13,083 bases of DNA from DATJWY01 sp035500775 (GTDB taxonomy: Bacteria > Pseudomonadota > Alphaproteobacteria > Acetobacterales > Acetobacteraceae), in assembly GCA_035500775.1 (NCBI GenBank), contig DATJWY010000258.1, forward strand, positions 1 through 13,083, in the 5' to 3' direction. Below the pieces are notes generated by a model. It saw only the letters and a list, made by a program, of their open reading frames with translations, did not search any database and was not told the origin of the DNA. The translations under genes and the position numbers were made by a program. Below, in pieces: positions 1-8,575 of this stretch. Position 1 is the stretch's first letter; the number at the start of each line of letters is the position of its first letter.

Positions 1-19
1 TGCGGGGCAGAGCCCCGCA
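1..19. repeat. Perfect 8-bp hairpin at left edge, REP-like
   Basis: Bases 1-8 and 12-19 are exact reverse complements around a 3-nt AGA loop. The core (GGGGC, 3-nt loop, GCCCC) is the reverse complement of the core of the hairpin at 13042-13060, so both window ends carry the same palindromic element. It lies downstream of the minus-strand hydrogenase operon and could also serve as its terminator, but any T-tract would fall outside the window. Confidence 0.55.
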
Positions 20-31
20 GCTTCCTTGCAT

Positions 32-57
32 GGGTCAATCAATAGGGCCGTTGGTAT
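32..57 (+). repeat. Left copy of bipartite inverted repeat flanking the hydrogenase operon
   Basis: This stretch reads GGGTCAA, 12 variable bases, TTGGTAT. The same two heptamers at the same spacing occur on the opposite strand at 5451-5476. The inner 12 bases are largely unrelated. The pair brackets the whole hydrogenase operon and its upstream regulatory region in inverted orientation. It could be a dispersed intergenic repeat, a regulator-binding box or an element end. Confidence 0.45.
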
Positions 58-72
58 AAGCCGTTACCGGTT

Positions 73-588
73 TCATGCCTGGGCGGTTTCCCGTTCCGGC
101 TGCCGGAGTCGCGCGATTTCAGCGGTGATGTGCCCGGCGACCGCCTCTGCTGCCGCCACGGCCTCGGGACTCATCGCCGCTCCACCATCGAAGCAACGCC
201 CCTCGATGGCGTAGATGACGATGCGCCTCGGCGCCTCGCCGAGCGCGCGGGCGAGCGCGATGGCTTCCGGCAGCCCGAAGGCGTGGCTCGACACAGGCGC
301 GAGATCGCGCGGGAGTTCGTCAGCCGCGAGATCCAGCCGGTGTATCTGGCCAGGCGACGCGCCGGAAACTGCCGCGTCCACACAGACCAGGGCATCCACG
401 CCCGCCCAGTCGCCAAGAAGCGACAGCATGTCGCCACCCTGCACGATGAGGCCGACATCGCCGGGTAACCGGCCTGCCAGGCGGTGCGCGACCGCCGGGC
501 CAACACCGTCATCGCCACGCTCGGGATTGCCGATCCCGACAACGAGAACCCTGCGTGCCGCCGTCTTCCGAGTGTCCTCGCCCGTCAT
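73..588 (-). CDS. [NiFe] hydrogenase maturation endopeptidase (HyaD/HybD family)
   Basis: This 171-residue cytoplasmic protease removes the C-terminal tail of the hydrogenase large subunit after Ni insertion, which closes the active site. The family signature is clear at the N-terminus: [15 protein letters not shown] at about residues 16-30. Candidate nickel-sensing ligands matching E16, D62 and H93 of E. coli HybD are Glu23, Asp71 and His102. Its ATG overlaps the stop of the large-subunit gene by 4 nt (ATGA), so it is translationally coupled to its substrate. This fits the substrate's tail of nine residues after DPCxxCxxH. Length is normal for the family. It is the last gene of the operon. 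Family assignment is firm; specificity for the adjacent large subunit is inferred from position. Confidence 0.93.
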   Translation of the reverse strand: MTGEDTRKTAARRVLVVGIGNPERGDDGVGPAVAHRLAGRLPGDVGLIVQGGDMLSLLGDWAGVDALVCVDAAVSGASPGQIHRLDLAADELPRDLAPVSSHAFGLPEAIALARALGEAPRRIVIYAIEGRCFDGGAAMSPEAVAAAEAVAGHITAEIARLRQPERETAQA

Positions 589-1874
589 GTCCGCCGCACC
601 GACAGCCTGAGGAAATGGGTCGAGCAGGAGATGCAGGGATCGTAATTCCGGATGCTCTGCTCGCAGCGGTCACGGATGACCTCGTCGGGCTGGTCGAGAA
701 TGCCCGCGGCGACCTCGGCCAGATCCGCCTCGATGCTCGGCTGGTTCTGCGAGGTCGGCGGCACGATGCGCGCCGTCCGGATCAAGCCCCCCTCGTCGAA
801 CTCATAGCGATGCCAGCAAATGCCGCGCGGGGCCTCCGTGCAGCCGAACCCCACGGCGGCGCGCGGCTGGACCGGCACGGACGCCATGTCCGGCGGCTCG
901 TACGCCGCGATCAGCCGCAACGCCTCCTCGCACGCATAGAGGATCTCCACCGCCCGCACGACGATGCCCCGGAACGGGTTCCGGCAGACCGCATCGAGCC
1001 CGGCCGTGCGGGCGAGCGCCTGAACGGATGCGGGCAGACGGTCGAAATTGAGCGCGTAGCGCGCGAGCGGTCCGACGAGATAGGCCCCGCGGCGCCGCAC
1101 CACGGAATGGAGCGCTGTCGAGTGTGCGACCTGCCGCTCCTCGAACTCCGTTTCGTACTCCGCGATGGAGATATCGATATCCCGGCTGGAGACGACCCGG
1201 CCTTCGTTGAACGGATACTCCCCGGGATGCCGGAGGCCCACGAACTCATAGTCCCGCTCGAAGTCGGGAAACGGGAATCCCGCCACCCAGGCGACCAGGC
1301 CAATGGCGAGATCGCGCGCCCGCTCAAGGCTTTCGGCGATCGGCGCCAGTTCGGTCCGGCTGGGCAGGCTGTAGAACCCGCCCACCCTGACATTGACGGG
1401 GTGGATCTCGCGCCCGCCCAGGATGCGCATCAGCGCGTTGCCCGCTTTGCGGATGGCGAGGCCGTCGCGGACGCGATCGCCGTGATCGGCCGCCATCCGT
1501 ATCGCATCCGGATAGCCGAGGAAATCCGGCGCGTGCAGCATCACCACATGGAGCGCATGGCTCTCGATCCATTCGCCGCAATAAATGAGCCGCCGCAACG
1601 CCCGAAGCTGCCCCCCGACCTTGATCCCGAACGCATCCTCGATCGCATGGACCCCGCTCATCTGATAGGCGATGGGGCAGATGCCGCAGATCCGGGCCAC
1701 GATGTCCGGTATCTCGGCATAGGAGCGACCGCGCAGCAGCGCCTCGAAGAAACGCGGCGGCTCGAAGATATTGAGCCGCGCCGCGATGATCTTGCCGTCG
1801 CTGACATCCAGGTCGAGCGCACCCTCGCCCTCGACGCGGGTGAGGTAATCGACGCGGAGAGTCTTAGTCCCCAT
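585..1874 (-). CDS. hydA: NAD(P)-linked [NiFe] hydrogenase large (alpha) subunit, group 3b type
   Basis: This 429-residue catalytic subunit carries the Ni-Fe(CN)2CO centre where H2 is split or made. The N-terminus has RVEGEG (13-18). The first cysteine pair is in [10 protein letters not shown] (61-70, Cys63 and Cys66). The second pair is in DPCISCSTH (412-420, Cys414 and Cys417), followed by a nine-residue tail for the neighbouring protease to remove. The start at 1874 was chosen because conserved sequence begins there and it overlaps the small-subunit stop by 11 nt; the frame stays open to 2066 but that extension has no family character. In the classic L1 motif (RxCGxCxxxH) the last position is usually His; here it is Tyr70. 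The 3b assignment rests on the beta, gamma, delta, alpha gene set. Confidence 0.94.
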   Translation of the reverse strand: MGTKTLRVDYLTRVEGEGALDLDVSDGKIIAARLNIFEPPRFFEALLRGRSYAEIPDIVARICGICPIAYQMSGVHAIEDAFGIKVGGQLRALRRLIYCGEWIESHALHVVMLHAPDFLGYPDAIRMAADHGDRVRDGLAIRKAGNALMRILGGREIHPVNVRVGGFYSLPSRTELAPIAESLERARDLAIGLVAWVAGFPFPDFERDYEFVGLRHPGEYPFNEGRVVSSRDIDISIAEYETEFEERQVAHSTALHSVVRRRGAYLVGPLARYALNFDRLPASVQALARTAGLDAVCRNPFRGIVVRAVEILYACEEALRLIAAYEPPDMASVPVQPRAAVGFGCTEAPRGICWHRYEFDEGGLIRTARIVPPTSQNQPSIEADLAEVAAGILDQPDEVIRDRCEQSIRNYDPCISCSTHFLRLSVRRT

Positions 1875-2640
1875 GCGCTGCGCTCTCCCTGGCGAAAGGT
1901 TCGGCGGCGGCATTGAACGTGCGGAAGGCGCGCCGGATGTCATCCGGCCGCGCACCAAGGGCCTGCCATTCGCGGGCAAGCGCCGCCGTGTTCGGCGTCT
2001 CCATTGGGCCGTAGCAGCCATAGCAGCCGCGCCGGTAGGCCGGACAGATCGCGCCGCATCCAGCATGCGTGACCGGCCCGAGGCAGGGCGTGCCCTGCAC
2101 CATCACGCAGACGGTCCCGCGCCGCTTGCACTCGATGCAGACGCTGTGCTCGGCGATCTGCGGCCGCCGCCCGGCGAGAAAGGCGGAAATCACTTCGAGC
2201 AGTTGCGCCTTGTTGATCGGGCAGCCGCGCAACTCGAAATCCACCGCGACATGGGCGGAGATCGGCGTCGAGGTGGCAAGGGTCTTGATATAGGCGGGCG
2301 AGGCATAGACCGCCGCGATGTAGTCCTCGACATCGGCGAAGTTGCGGAGCGCCTGAATGCCGCCCGCTGTCGCGCAGGCGCCAATCGTGACGAGACACTT
2401 CGATTGCTGGCGGACGTCGAGGATGCGCGCGGCGTCATGGGGCGTCGTGATCGAGCCCTCGACCAGCGAAAGATCGTACGGCCCCTCCTCCACCGCGCTC
2501 GACGCCTCGGGAAAGTTCGCGATCGTGATCGCGCCGGCGAGCGTCAGCAACTCATCCTCGCAATCGAGCAGGGAGAGCTGGCAGCCGTCGCAGGACGCGA
2601 ATTTCCAGACCGCGAGCCTGGGTCGGTTCGCTGCGCCCAT
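1864..2640 (-). CDS. hydD: NAD(P)-linked [NiFe] hydrogenase small (delta) subunit
   Basis: This 258-residue electron-transfer subunit carries iron-sulfur clusters between the Ni-Fe site and the flavin subunit. The proximal-cluster pair is CDGC (Cys17, Cys20) after [14 protein letters not shown] follows near residue 90. The C-terminal half is cysteine-rich, with [22 protein letters not shown] and GCYGCYGP, enough for two further clusters. There is no Tat signal or C-terminal anchor, so the enzyme is cytoplasmic, as expected for group 3. The ATG at 2640 lies 1 nt after the gamma-subunit stop, and the conserved sequence begins a few residues in. An in-frame ATG at 2661 would add seven residues inside the upstream gene and is less likely. 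Confidence 0.94.
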   Translation of the reverse strand: MGAANRPRLAVWKFASCDGCQLSLLDCEDELLTLAGAITIANFPEASSAVEEGPYDLSLVEGSITTPHDAARILDVRQQSKCLVTIGACATAGGIQALRNFADVEDYIAAVYASPAYIKTLATSTPISAHVAVDFELRGCPINKAQLLEVISAFLAGRRPQIAEHSVCIECKRRGTVCVMVQGTPCLGPVTHAGCGAICPAYRRGCYGCYGPMETPNTAALAREWQALGARPDDIRRAFRTFNAAAEPFARESAAHGD

Positions 2641-2641
2641 C

Positions 2642-3481
2642 TCAAATCTCGCGCATGGCAAAGATGTCGGCGATCCGGTCGAATCGCATCACCGGCCCAT
2701 CCTTGCAAACGAAATACGGGCCGAACTGGCAGTGGCCACACAGGCCAATCGCGCATTTCATGTTCCGCTCCATCGAGAGATAGATCCGGTCGTCGGCGAC
2801 GCCGGCGTTACGCAGCGCGCCGAGGGTGAAGCGCATCATCACTTCCGGACCGCACAGGATCGCGATGGTCTCTCGCGGATCGAAGGCCGCGCGCGAGATC
2901 AGCGCGGGCACCACGCCGACATGCCCGCGCCAGTCGGCGCCCGCATGATCAACCGTCACCTCGACCTGCACATCGTGAAGCCGGCGCCATTCTTCCAGCT
3001 CGCTTCGAAAGAGAAGCTCGGCCGGATGGCGGCTTCCGTACAGAATGGCGATGCGGCCGTACCGATGCCGCTCCGCGAGAATCCCGTAGATCGCCGGGCG
3101 CAAGGGCGCGAGCCCAAAACCGCCCGCGACGATGACCACATCCGATCCGGTCGCGGCGGCAACCGGCCAGGCGGGACCGAAGGGCCCGCGCAGGCCAATC
3201 ATCCGGCCCGGTTCAAGCTGCGCGATCACCCTGCTCACCGCGCCGACAGCGCGGACCGTATGGACGAAGACATCGTCCTTGCCCGGGTCCCCGCTGATGC
3301 TGATCGCCACTTCTCCGACACCGAAGACATAGAGCATGTTGAACTGCCCGGCATCGAACGCTGGCCGCTTGCCCGTGAGCGGCGCGACGTCCAGCGTCAC
3401 CGCATCGGCAAACTCGCGCCGCACCCGCGCGACGCGGTAGAGCGCCGGGATGAAGGGATCGCTGCCCGATGCCGCCGCCAT
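2642..3481 (-). CDS. hydG: Hydrogenase gamma subunit, FAD/NAD(P)-binding ferredoxin-reductase type
   Basis: This 279-residue diaphorase-like subunit exchanges electrons with NAD(P)H. It has a flavin-binding beta barrel ([12 protein letters not shown] at 46-57, GLRGPFG at 96-102), a nucleotide-binding segment ([10 protein letters not shown], 118-127), a CGPEVM segment (about 210-215) and a C-terminal [2Fe-2S] site with Cys243, Cys248, Cys251 and Cys259. This is the sulfhydrogenase gamma / anaerobic sulfite reductase B architecture. The start at 3481 is 1 nt after the stop of the upstream gene, the same junction used by the next gene; the ATG at 3502 would reach into that gene. NADH versus NADPH preference cannot be read from sequence by eye; NADP(H) is usual for group 3b. 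Confidence 0.93.
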   Translation of the reverse strand: MAAASGSDPFIPALYRVARVRREFADAVTLDVAPLTGKRPAFDAGQFNMLYVFGVGEVAISISGDPGKDDVFVHTVRAVGAVSRVIAQLEPGRMIGLRGPFGPAWPVAAATGSDVVIVAGGFGLAPLRPAIYGILAERHRYGRIAILYGSRHPAELLFRSELEEWRRLHDVQVEVTVDHAGADWRGHVGVVPALISRAAFDPRETIAILCGPEVMMRFTLGALRNAGVADDRIYLSMERNMKCAIGLCGHCQFGPYFVCKDGPVMRFDRIADIFAMREI

Positions 3482-3482
3482 G

Positions 3483-3927
3483 TCAACGCCTGCCGTACAC
3501 ATCGAGAATCTGAAGACGCGTGGCCTGCAGCCGATTGATTATAACCGGCAGGAAGCGCTTCATCATCTCATAGCCGAGGTCATGATCCGCCTCGCACTTG
3601 CCGCGCAGGCATGCGGCATCGATCCCGACCGCCCGGGTCAATTCCATCGCCCGGGCATCGAAACTCCAGCGATAGGGCGGGACGAGCCAGGACGCGCCGA
3701 CGATCTCGCCTGCATCGAGCGTCGCGAAGACGACCGGCGCCTGCCCCGGCTGCACGATCTCGAGGGCCACTTTCCCATGCCGGATCAGGAAGAACTCGTT
3801 CGCCGGCTCGCCCTCGCGGAAAAGATATTGCCCGGCATCGAAGCGATGATTGCGGGCGCAGCCGGTCACGAGTTGGAGATACCCGGCGGGAAAGCCGGCG
3901 AAGAACGGATGCTCCCGCAGGAGGTGC

Positions 3928-3941
<14 letters not shown>
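3483..3941 (-). CDS. Stand-alone cyclic-nucleotide-binding-fold (CRP-like) protein without DNA-binding domain
   Basis: This 152-residue protein has one cNMP-binding beta roll: [20 protein letters not shown] (about 34-53), then GKVALEI and a C-terminal helix ending in DVYGRR. There is no helix-turn-helix, so it is not a standard CRP/FNR regulator. The phosphate-binding cassette is atypical: where cNMP binders usually have GE(L/I)xLL...PRxAT, it reads [17 protein letters not shown]. One Arg may be kept, but the usual Glu is displaced, so cAMP binding is uncertain. Its ATG overlaps the beta-subunit gene by 14 nt and has a strong Shine-Dalgarno (GGAGG, complement of 3950-3954, 8 nt upstream), so it is co-produced with the hydrogenase. 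Direct allosteric control or an assembly role are both possible. The fold is confident; the ligand and function are unknown. Confidence 0.85.
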
Positions 3942-5091
<1,150 letters not shown>

Positions 5092-5398
5092 CGTCCTGGC
5101 TCCGCCACGATCGAGGAACGATGCCCGCAACCCCGGCCGGCACCACGGGCGTAAGACCCGCCGGGCACGCGCGTCATGCCGCAAATCCGAATCCACGCCC
5201 GAGACAGTCTTGCCCGCGGCATCGACCCTGTTGGCCTGCCTGTCGCGCTCACGCGCCAAGCGGCGTACCGCTCACGGCAAGCACGGCCCGTAGCCTATGA
5301 ATGATCGGCAGCGCGCCATAAGAGGCGGCGGAGGGATTATGCCGCTCGCCCGTCTCACCTTGGGGGAAACTTTCCGCGAGGTGTCCCGGCAACACCGG

Positions 5399-5418
5399 CC
5401 AGACTGAGATCAGTCTGG
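5399..5418. promoter_or_regulatory. Perfect 20-bp palindrome, candidate operator for the hydrogenase operon
   Basis: The sequence is two 9-bp arms, CCAGACTGA and TCAGTCTGG, around a 2-bp GA centre, with no mismatch. It is not followed by a T-run on either strand, so a terminator is unlikely. It lies about 310 bp upstream of hydB and about 60 bp upstream of the only CATAAT-like -10 seen. The size and symmetry suit a dimeric regulator. I do not recognise the protein. Confidence 0.5.
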
Positions 5419-5450
5419 ATGATGAAGCGGCTCGCTCTCAGCCGGCATTC

Positions 5451-5476
5451 ATACCAATCGGCTGACGCTTTGACCC
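5451..5476 (-). repeat. Right copy of bipartite inverted repeat flanking the hydrogenase operon
   Basis: On the plus strand this reads ATACCAA, 12 bases, TTGACCC, the reverse complement of the arrangement at 32-57. Both heptamers are identical between copies and the spacing is exactly conserved. It lies just downstream of coq9, outside the hydrogenase palindromes. Confidence 0.45.
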
Positions 5477-5535
5477 TTTTAAGACCAGGGGCTTTCCCTC
5501 GCCTTGAATTGAGTCAGCGCGCAGAGCCGTTGGAA

Positions 5536-6132
5536 TCAGGCCGCCGCCACCGCCCTGCAACGCGCGTCGAGTCGCCGCCGCAGCCGCCCGATCCGCCCGA
5601 CATCAGCCAGTCGCCGGTCGAGGAAAGCGAGCGTCGCCTCATCCTCCTCGCTGTCGTCGCGCAGCCAGTAAAGCAGCGTCGCCGTGTAGACCGAGGCGAG
5701 GATCGCCCGCTTGGTGTACCAGCTGAAATCGGCCGCGCGGTCGCCGGCGGCGTACCAGATCGCGTCCACCGTCCGCGCCGTGCAGCGCGCCGCGAGCACC
5801 GCGTGTCCCGGCAAGGCCAGCCAGGCGACGGCGCGCCGCACCGCTTCCTTGTGCGGCCGCGCCGCGGCGAGTCGCAGAGCGATCAGGGCACGCACCCGGT
5901 CAGGCAGGCGCACGCCGGACCAGTCCGCCGGCGCCGCCTCCGCCATGCGGCGATCGGCGAGGTCGATATAGGCCTCGATCACGTCCGCGGTGCCGCGGGG
6001 AAACAGCAGATCGGCATCCGGCCCGGCGGCGTGGAGCAGCGCCCGCACGGTCCAGCCCTCGGCGGGGACGAGCGGCAGCAGGGCGTCGAGCGCCGCGTCC
6101 CGCTCCTGGCTCCGTTCCGGCGGCGCGATCAT
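5536..6132 (-). CDS. coq9: COQ9 family protein (RpsU-divergently transcribed family), ubiquinone biosynthesis accessory
   Basis: This 198-residue protein belongs to the COQ9 family, whose characterised members are TetR-like-fold, lipid-binding accessories needed for ubiquinone synthesis; yeast and human Coq9 work with Coq7. The C-terminal half shows the family pattern: a Trp-rich helix (DAIWYAAGDRAADFSWYTKR, about 123-142), LLYWLRDDSEED, and AFLDRRLADVGRI near the end. The N-terminal third is helical. Its ATG overlaps the def stop by 4 nt (ATGA), so the two are translated as a pair. It is on the opposite strand to rpsU, the arrangement that gave the family its Pfam name, although def is inserted between. 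Length is near normal for bacterial members. Confidence 0.9.
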   Translation of the reverse strand: MIAPPERSQERDAALDALLPLVPAEGWTVRALLHAAGPDADLLFPRGTADVIEAYIDLADRRMAEAAPADWSGVRLPDRVRALIALRLAAARPHKEAVRRAVAWLALPGHAVLAARCTARTVDAIWYAAGDRAADFSWYTKRAILASVYTATLLYWLRDDSEEDEATLAFLDRRLADVGRIGRLRRRLDARCRAVAAA

Positions 6133-6671
6133 GCCTGCGCTCCCGGGCGCGGCGGATGGCGCATCATCTCCTCGGTGAAACCGAACAGGCGGAAATCGGT
6201 CACGCGCATCGGATAGAGAATCCCGTCCAGATGGTCGTATTCATGCTGCACCACGTTGGCGTGGAAGCCGCCGACCTCGCCGCCGACCGGGTTGCCGTCG
6301 CAATCCACCCCCGTATAGCGCACCCTCATGAAGCGCGGCACGGCGGCGCGCAAGCCCGGGATGGAGAGGCAGCCCTCCCAGCACAGCACCGTCTCCTCGC
6401 CCACCGGCTCCAGCGTGGGGTTGATGACGACGGTGGGGCCGACCGGCGTGTCGTCCGGCCCGGCGCTGCGCTCGCCCGGCACGCGAAACACGAACAGGCG
6501 CAGCGGCGCGTGGACCTGCGGCGCGGCGAGGCCGACTCCGGGCGCGTCCTCCATGGTCTCGATCATGTCCGCGACCAGGCGGCGGATTTCCGGGGCGCCG
6601 GGGTCGGATACCGGTTCGGCGCGCTGCGTCAGCACGGGGTGGCCCATGCGAGCGATCTTGAGGATGGCCAT
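6129..6671 (-). CDS. def: Peptide deformylase
   Basis: This 180-residue metalloenzyme removes the N-formyl group from nascent proteins. All three family motifs are intact: GVGLAAPQ (45-52), EGCLS (99-103, metal ligand Cys101) and QHEYDHLDG (142-150, ligands His143 and His147, catalytic Glu144). Features such as SIPGLRAAVPR and GFHANVVQHE suggest the form that also includes organellar PDF1A, rather than the copy usually next to fmt; this comparison is from memory. Shine-Dalgarno AAGGA lies 5 nt upstream of the ATG. It is the first gene of a def-coq9 pair, divergent from rpsU. No fmt is nearby, so a second def elsewhere in the genome is likely but not shown. Confidence 0.96.
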   Translation of the reverse strand: MAILKIARMGHPVLTQRAEPVSDPGAPEIRRLVADMIETMEDAPGVGLAAPQVHAPLRLFVFRVPGERSAGPDDTPVGPTVVINPTLEPVGEETVLCWEGCLSIPGLRAAVPRFMRVRYTGVDCDGNPVGGEVGGFHANVVQHEYDHLDGILYPMRVTDFRLFGFTEEMMRHPPRPGAQA

Positions 6672-6878
6672 TGCGTCCTTTCCGGCAAATCCGCGTTACC
6701 GCACCGAGCGCTCCGGCCAATGCGGGCGCGTTCCGGCGCCTCTTCGGCAAAAGAGGTTTCGCTTCGGCTGCGAGCCATGATATAGGCGCCGCCTCCGCGG
6801 TGAAAGCCGAACGGGAAGGGTTGACGCACGCCCCGGATGGTCCGGGTGCGGCGAGGTTCGAGAGGAGAAGGCGGCCAG
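6672..6878. promoter_or_regulatory. Divergent promoter region of def and rpsU, with a leader hairpin before rpsU
   Basis: No gene is supportable in these 207 bases. A possible rpsU -10 (TATAGG, 6781-6786) has only a weak -35 (TTCGCT, 6758-6763) at 17-bp spacing. Further down, CCCGGA (6832-6837) pairs with TCCGGG (6841-6846) around TGG; an outer 3-bp stem (6826-6828 with 6847-6849) forms across a 3-nt bulge. This hairpin ends 13 nt before the rpsU Shine-Dalgarno (AGGAG, 6863-6867) and could influence its initiation. Confidence 0.35.
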
Positions 6879-7082
6879 GTGCAAGTTCTCGTCCGCGACA
6901 ACAATGTCGATCAGGCGCTGAAGGCGCTCAAGAAGAAGATGCAGCGGGAAGGTATCTTCCGGGAGATGAAGCTGCGCCGGCACTACGAGAAGCCCTCCGA
7001 GCGGAAGGCGCGCGAGGCCGCCGAGGCGGTTCGCCGGGCGCGCAAGCTGGAGCGCAAGCGGCTGGAGCGTGAGGGCTTCTAA
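6879..7082 (+). CDS. rpsU: 30S ribosomal protein S21
   Basis: This 67-residue basic protein of the 30S subunit assists mRNA binding and initiation. The first residues after the start, [20 protein letters not shown], are characteristic of alphaproteobacterial S21. They are followed by [19 protein letters not shown] and an Arg/Lys-rich C-terminal helix. The start is GTG at 6879: the conserved protein begins exactly there, with AGGAG at 6863-6867 about 11 nt upstream. An in-frame ATG at 6837 would add 14 unrelated residues. It is monocistronic, with an intrinsic terminator straight after the stop. Confidence 0.95.
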   Translation: MQVLVRDNNVDQALKALKKKMQREGIFREMKLRRHYEKPSERKAREAAEAVRRARKLERKRLEREGF

Positions 7083-7153
7083 GCCCTCTTCGACCCACCG
7101 CGACGGCCCCGGACATCGCCAATGCGCTCCGGGGTCCGCGGGCGGGCTTTTTG
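7081..7153 (+). terminator. Intrinsic terminator of rpsU
   Basis: CCCCGGA and TCCGGGG pair around a 14-nt loop. The stem is extended imperfectly by CGCG-like segments and closed by AAGCCC (7081-7086) with GGGCTT, which runs straight into a T5 tract. It begins inside the rpsU stop codon. Confidence 0.75.
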
Positions 7154-7456
7154 CGTTATGCGGAATCGCCGGCCCAGGGCTGTCCCCCCTGACGGACGAT
7201 CCGGGTTCGAGGCAGCGCAGCCTCAAGACCGGCCTCCCCTCTGGCCGGACGCGAATCGGTCGCGGCAAACCAGGGCCGCGTTTCATGACCCCCAAATTCT
7301 CGACCGTTTCCGGCCCTTCAAGCAGGCCGTGACGGCTGGCCAGCCCCTCCGGTTTCGTGTCGCCGCCCCCCGTTGCGAGCGCGGACACGCCCCGGCGAAA
7401 CGGGCTTCCCACAACCGTCATCTCGCGGTCATCATCCCGTCGCATTCCCCTTGATA
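7154..7456. other. Spacer between rpsU and plsC, no gene seen
   Basis: These 303 bases carry open frames on both strands, but none resembles a protein family or starts behind a clear ribosome-binding site. Two adjacent perfect hairpins occur: GAGGC/GCCTC at 7209-7224 and CCGGCC/GGCCGG at 7229-7248. I do not recognise a tRNA, SRP RNA, 6S RNA or tmRNA. A GATAAT at 7453-7458 looks like a -10 but overlaps the presumed plsC start and lacks a -35. Confidence 0.4.
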
Positions 7457-8404
7457 ATGGCTCCCGTCATGCAGGCCATTCCCCGCCGGCTGCGCCGGGC
7501 TTCCGCCGAACGATCGCTCATCCCCCGCTTCAGTGGCGAGGGGGATAGCGCCTGGGTGCCCACGCAGCGGCAGGTCCTGCGCCGCATCCGGGCGGTGATC
7601 CGCATGCTCGGGGTGCTGCTCTGGACCCCGCTCGCCATCATCGCCCAGGCGCTGATGCTGGTGCTGCCGGGGCGCGGCAAGGTCGTGATGGCAAGGGTCT
7701 ACTGGGCCATGGTCTGCCGCATCCTCGGGCTGGAGGTGCGCGTCATCGGCCAGCCCGCCAGCGGCCGCGGCCGCCCGGTGGTGTTCGTCTCCAACCATTC
7801 CTCCTGGCTCGACATTCCGGCCATCGGCGGCCGGCTCGATGCCTGCTTCGTCGCCAAGAGCGATGTCGCGAACTGGCCGCTGGTCAGCACCATCGCCCGC
7901 CTGGGCCGCACCCTCTTCGTCAGCCGTCAGCGCGCGACCACCGGGCGGGAACGGCAGGAGATGCAGGCGCGACTCGCCCAGGGCGACAACCTGATCCTGT
8001 TCCCGGAGGGCACAAGCTCGGACGGTTCCCGCGTCCTGCCCTTCTTCTCCCCGTTCTTCGCCATCGCCGAGGGCGAGCCGCGGCCGCTGATCCAGCCGGT
8101 CTCGCTGGTCTATGACCGGCTGGCCGGCCTGCCCGTCGGCCGCGCCAGCCGCCCGGTCTTCGCCTGGTACGGCGACATGGCGCTCGCCCCGCATTTCTGG
8201 CACCTCGCGCAATGGCGCGGCATGCGCGCCACCCTGCTGCTGCACACGCCGCTGGACCCGGCCGAGTTCGCCTCGCGCAAGGCGCTCTCCCAGGCCGCCT
8301 GGACCGCTGTGGCGAACGGCGCGGCGGCGCTGCGGCAGAACCGCCCGGCGCGGCCGGCGCCCGGCTCCTTCCCCGTGCCGGTGGGTGATACTGCTTTCGC
8401 TTGA
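7457..8404 (+). CDS. plsC: PlsC-like 1-acylglycerol-3-phosphate (lysophospholipid) acyltransferase
   Basis: This membrane-associated acyltransferase of about 315 residues makes phosphatidic acid or a related acylated lipid. The catalytic HX4D motif is NHSSWLD (His114, Asp119) and the substrate-binding motif is FPEGTS (182-187). A hydrophobic segment (about 50-71) follows a basic N-terminus and should anchor it to the inner membrane. The start is not settled: 7457 is used here, with 7469 and 7607 as alternatives, and none has a good Shine-Dalgarno. It precedes miaB, as in many alphaproteobacteria. The exact acyl acceptor is unknown; a lyso-ornithine-lipid acyltransferase (OlsA type) is a less likely alternative since no olsB is adjacent. 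Confidence 0.85.
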   Translation: MAPVMQAIPRRLRRASAERSLIPRFSGEGDSAWVPTQRQVLRRIRAVIRMLGVLLWTPLAIIAQALMLVLPGRGKVVMARVYWAMVCRILGLEVRVIGQPASGRGRPVVFVSNHSSWLDIPAIGGRLDACFVAKSDVANWPLVSTIARLGRTLFVSRQRATTGRERQEMQARLAQGDNLILFPEGTSSDGSRVLPFFSPFFAIAEGEPRPLIQPVSLVYDRLAGLPVGRASRPVFAWYGDMALAPHFWHLAQWRGMRATLLLHTPLDPAEFASRKALSQAAWTAVANGAAALRQNRPARPAPGSFPVPVGDTAFA

Positions 8405-8575
8405 CAGCCCCACCGTCCGATCGGCGAAACTAAGGTTGAGAACCGGAGGGTATAGAGATTCGCATCCAGCCTCCACTCGGCGTCCTGGACGGTTGACGCG
8501 CCTGGCGGACAACCCGATTTCTCCCTGCTTGCCCGCCGGACTTGGCCGGCGGCCGCGGGTGGAAGTCTGCCGCTG
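8405..8575 (+). promoter_or_regulatory. Spacer upstream of miaB with hairpin and possible promoter
   Basis: An exact TTGACA (8401-8406) overlaps the plsC stop, but no good -10 follows at normal spacing, and a TATAGA (8451-8456) lacks a -35. A perfect hairpin, CCGCCGG (8533-8539) with CCGGCGG (8546-8552), ends 23 nt before the miaB ATG. No coding sequence is evident. Confidence 0.3.

Larger units (their letters stand above)
5092..5535 (-). promoter_or_regulatory. Noncoding region upstream of the hydrogenase operon
   Basis: These 444 bases between the coq9 stop and the hydB start hold no supportable gene. They should contain the operon promoter, reading on the minus strand. A possible -10 (CATAAT) is the complement of 5336-5341, without a convincing -35. 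I see no sigma-54 site with correct GG/GC spacing and no FNR box. The region does hold several palindromes: 5399-5418 (perfect, 20 bp), 5365-5375 (GGAAA-C-TTTCC), 5381-5397 (GGTGT, 7 bases, ACACC) and AGCGG-CGTA-CCGCT near 5260. The right copy of the flanking inverted repeat lies at 5451-5476. No terminator for coq9 is obvious. Confidence 0.5.

Noticed and set aside
555..1916. 453-codon plus-strand open frame opposite the hydrogenase large subunit
   Set aside because: It is antisense to a well-supported gene with intact catalytic motifs and has no recognisable domain.
5385..5405. Possible sigma-54 promoter (TGGC...TTGC on the minus strand)
   Set aside because: Only 8 bases separate the GG and GC elements instead of the required 10.
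7195..7215. GGTTCGA resembling a tRNA T-loop
   Set aside because: No acceptor stem, D-arm or anticodon arm can be built around it.
6696..7445. 249-codon minus-strand open frame across rpsU and the following spacer
   Set aside because: It runs antisense through rpsU and its terminator, with composition of a shadow frame.
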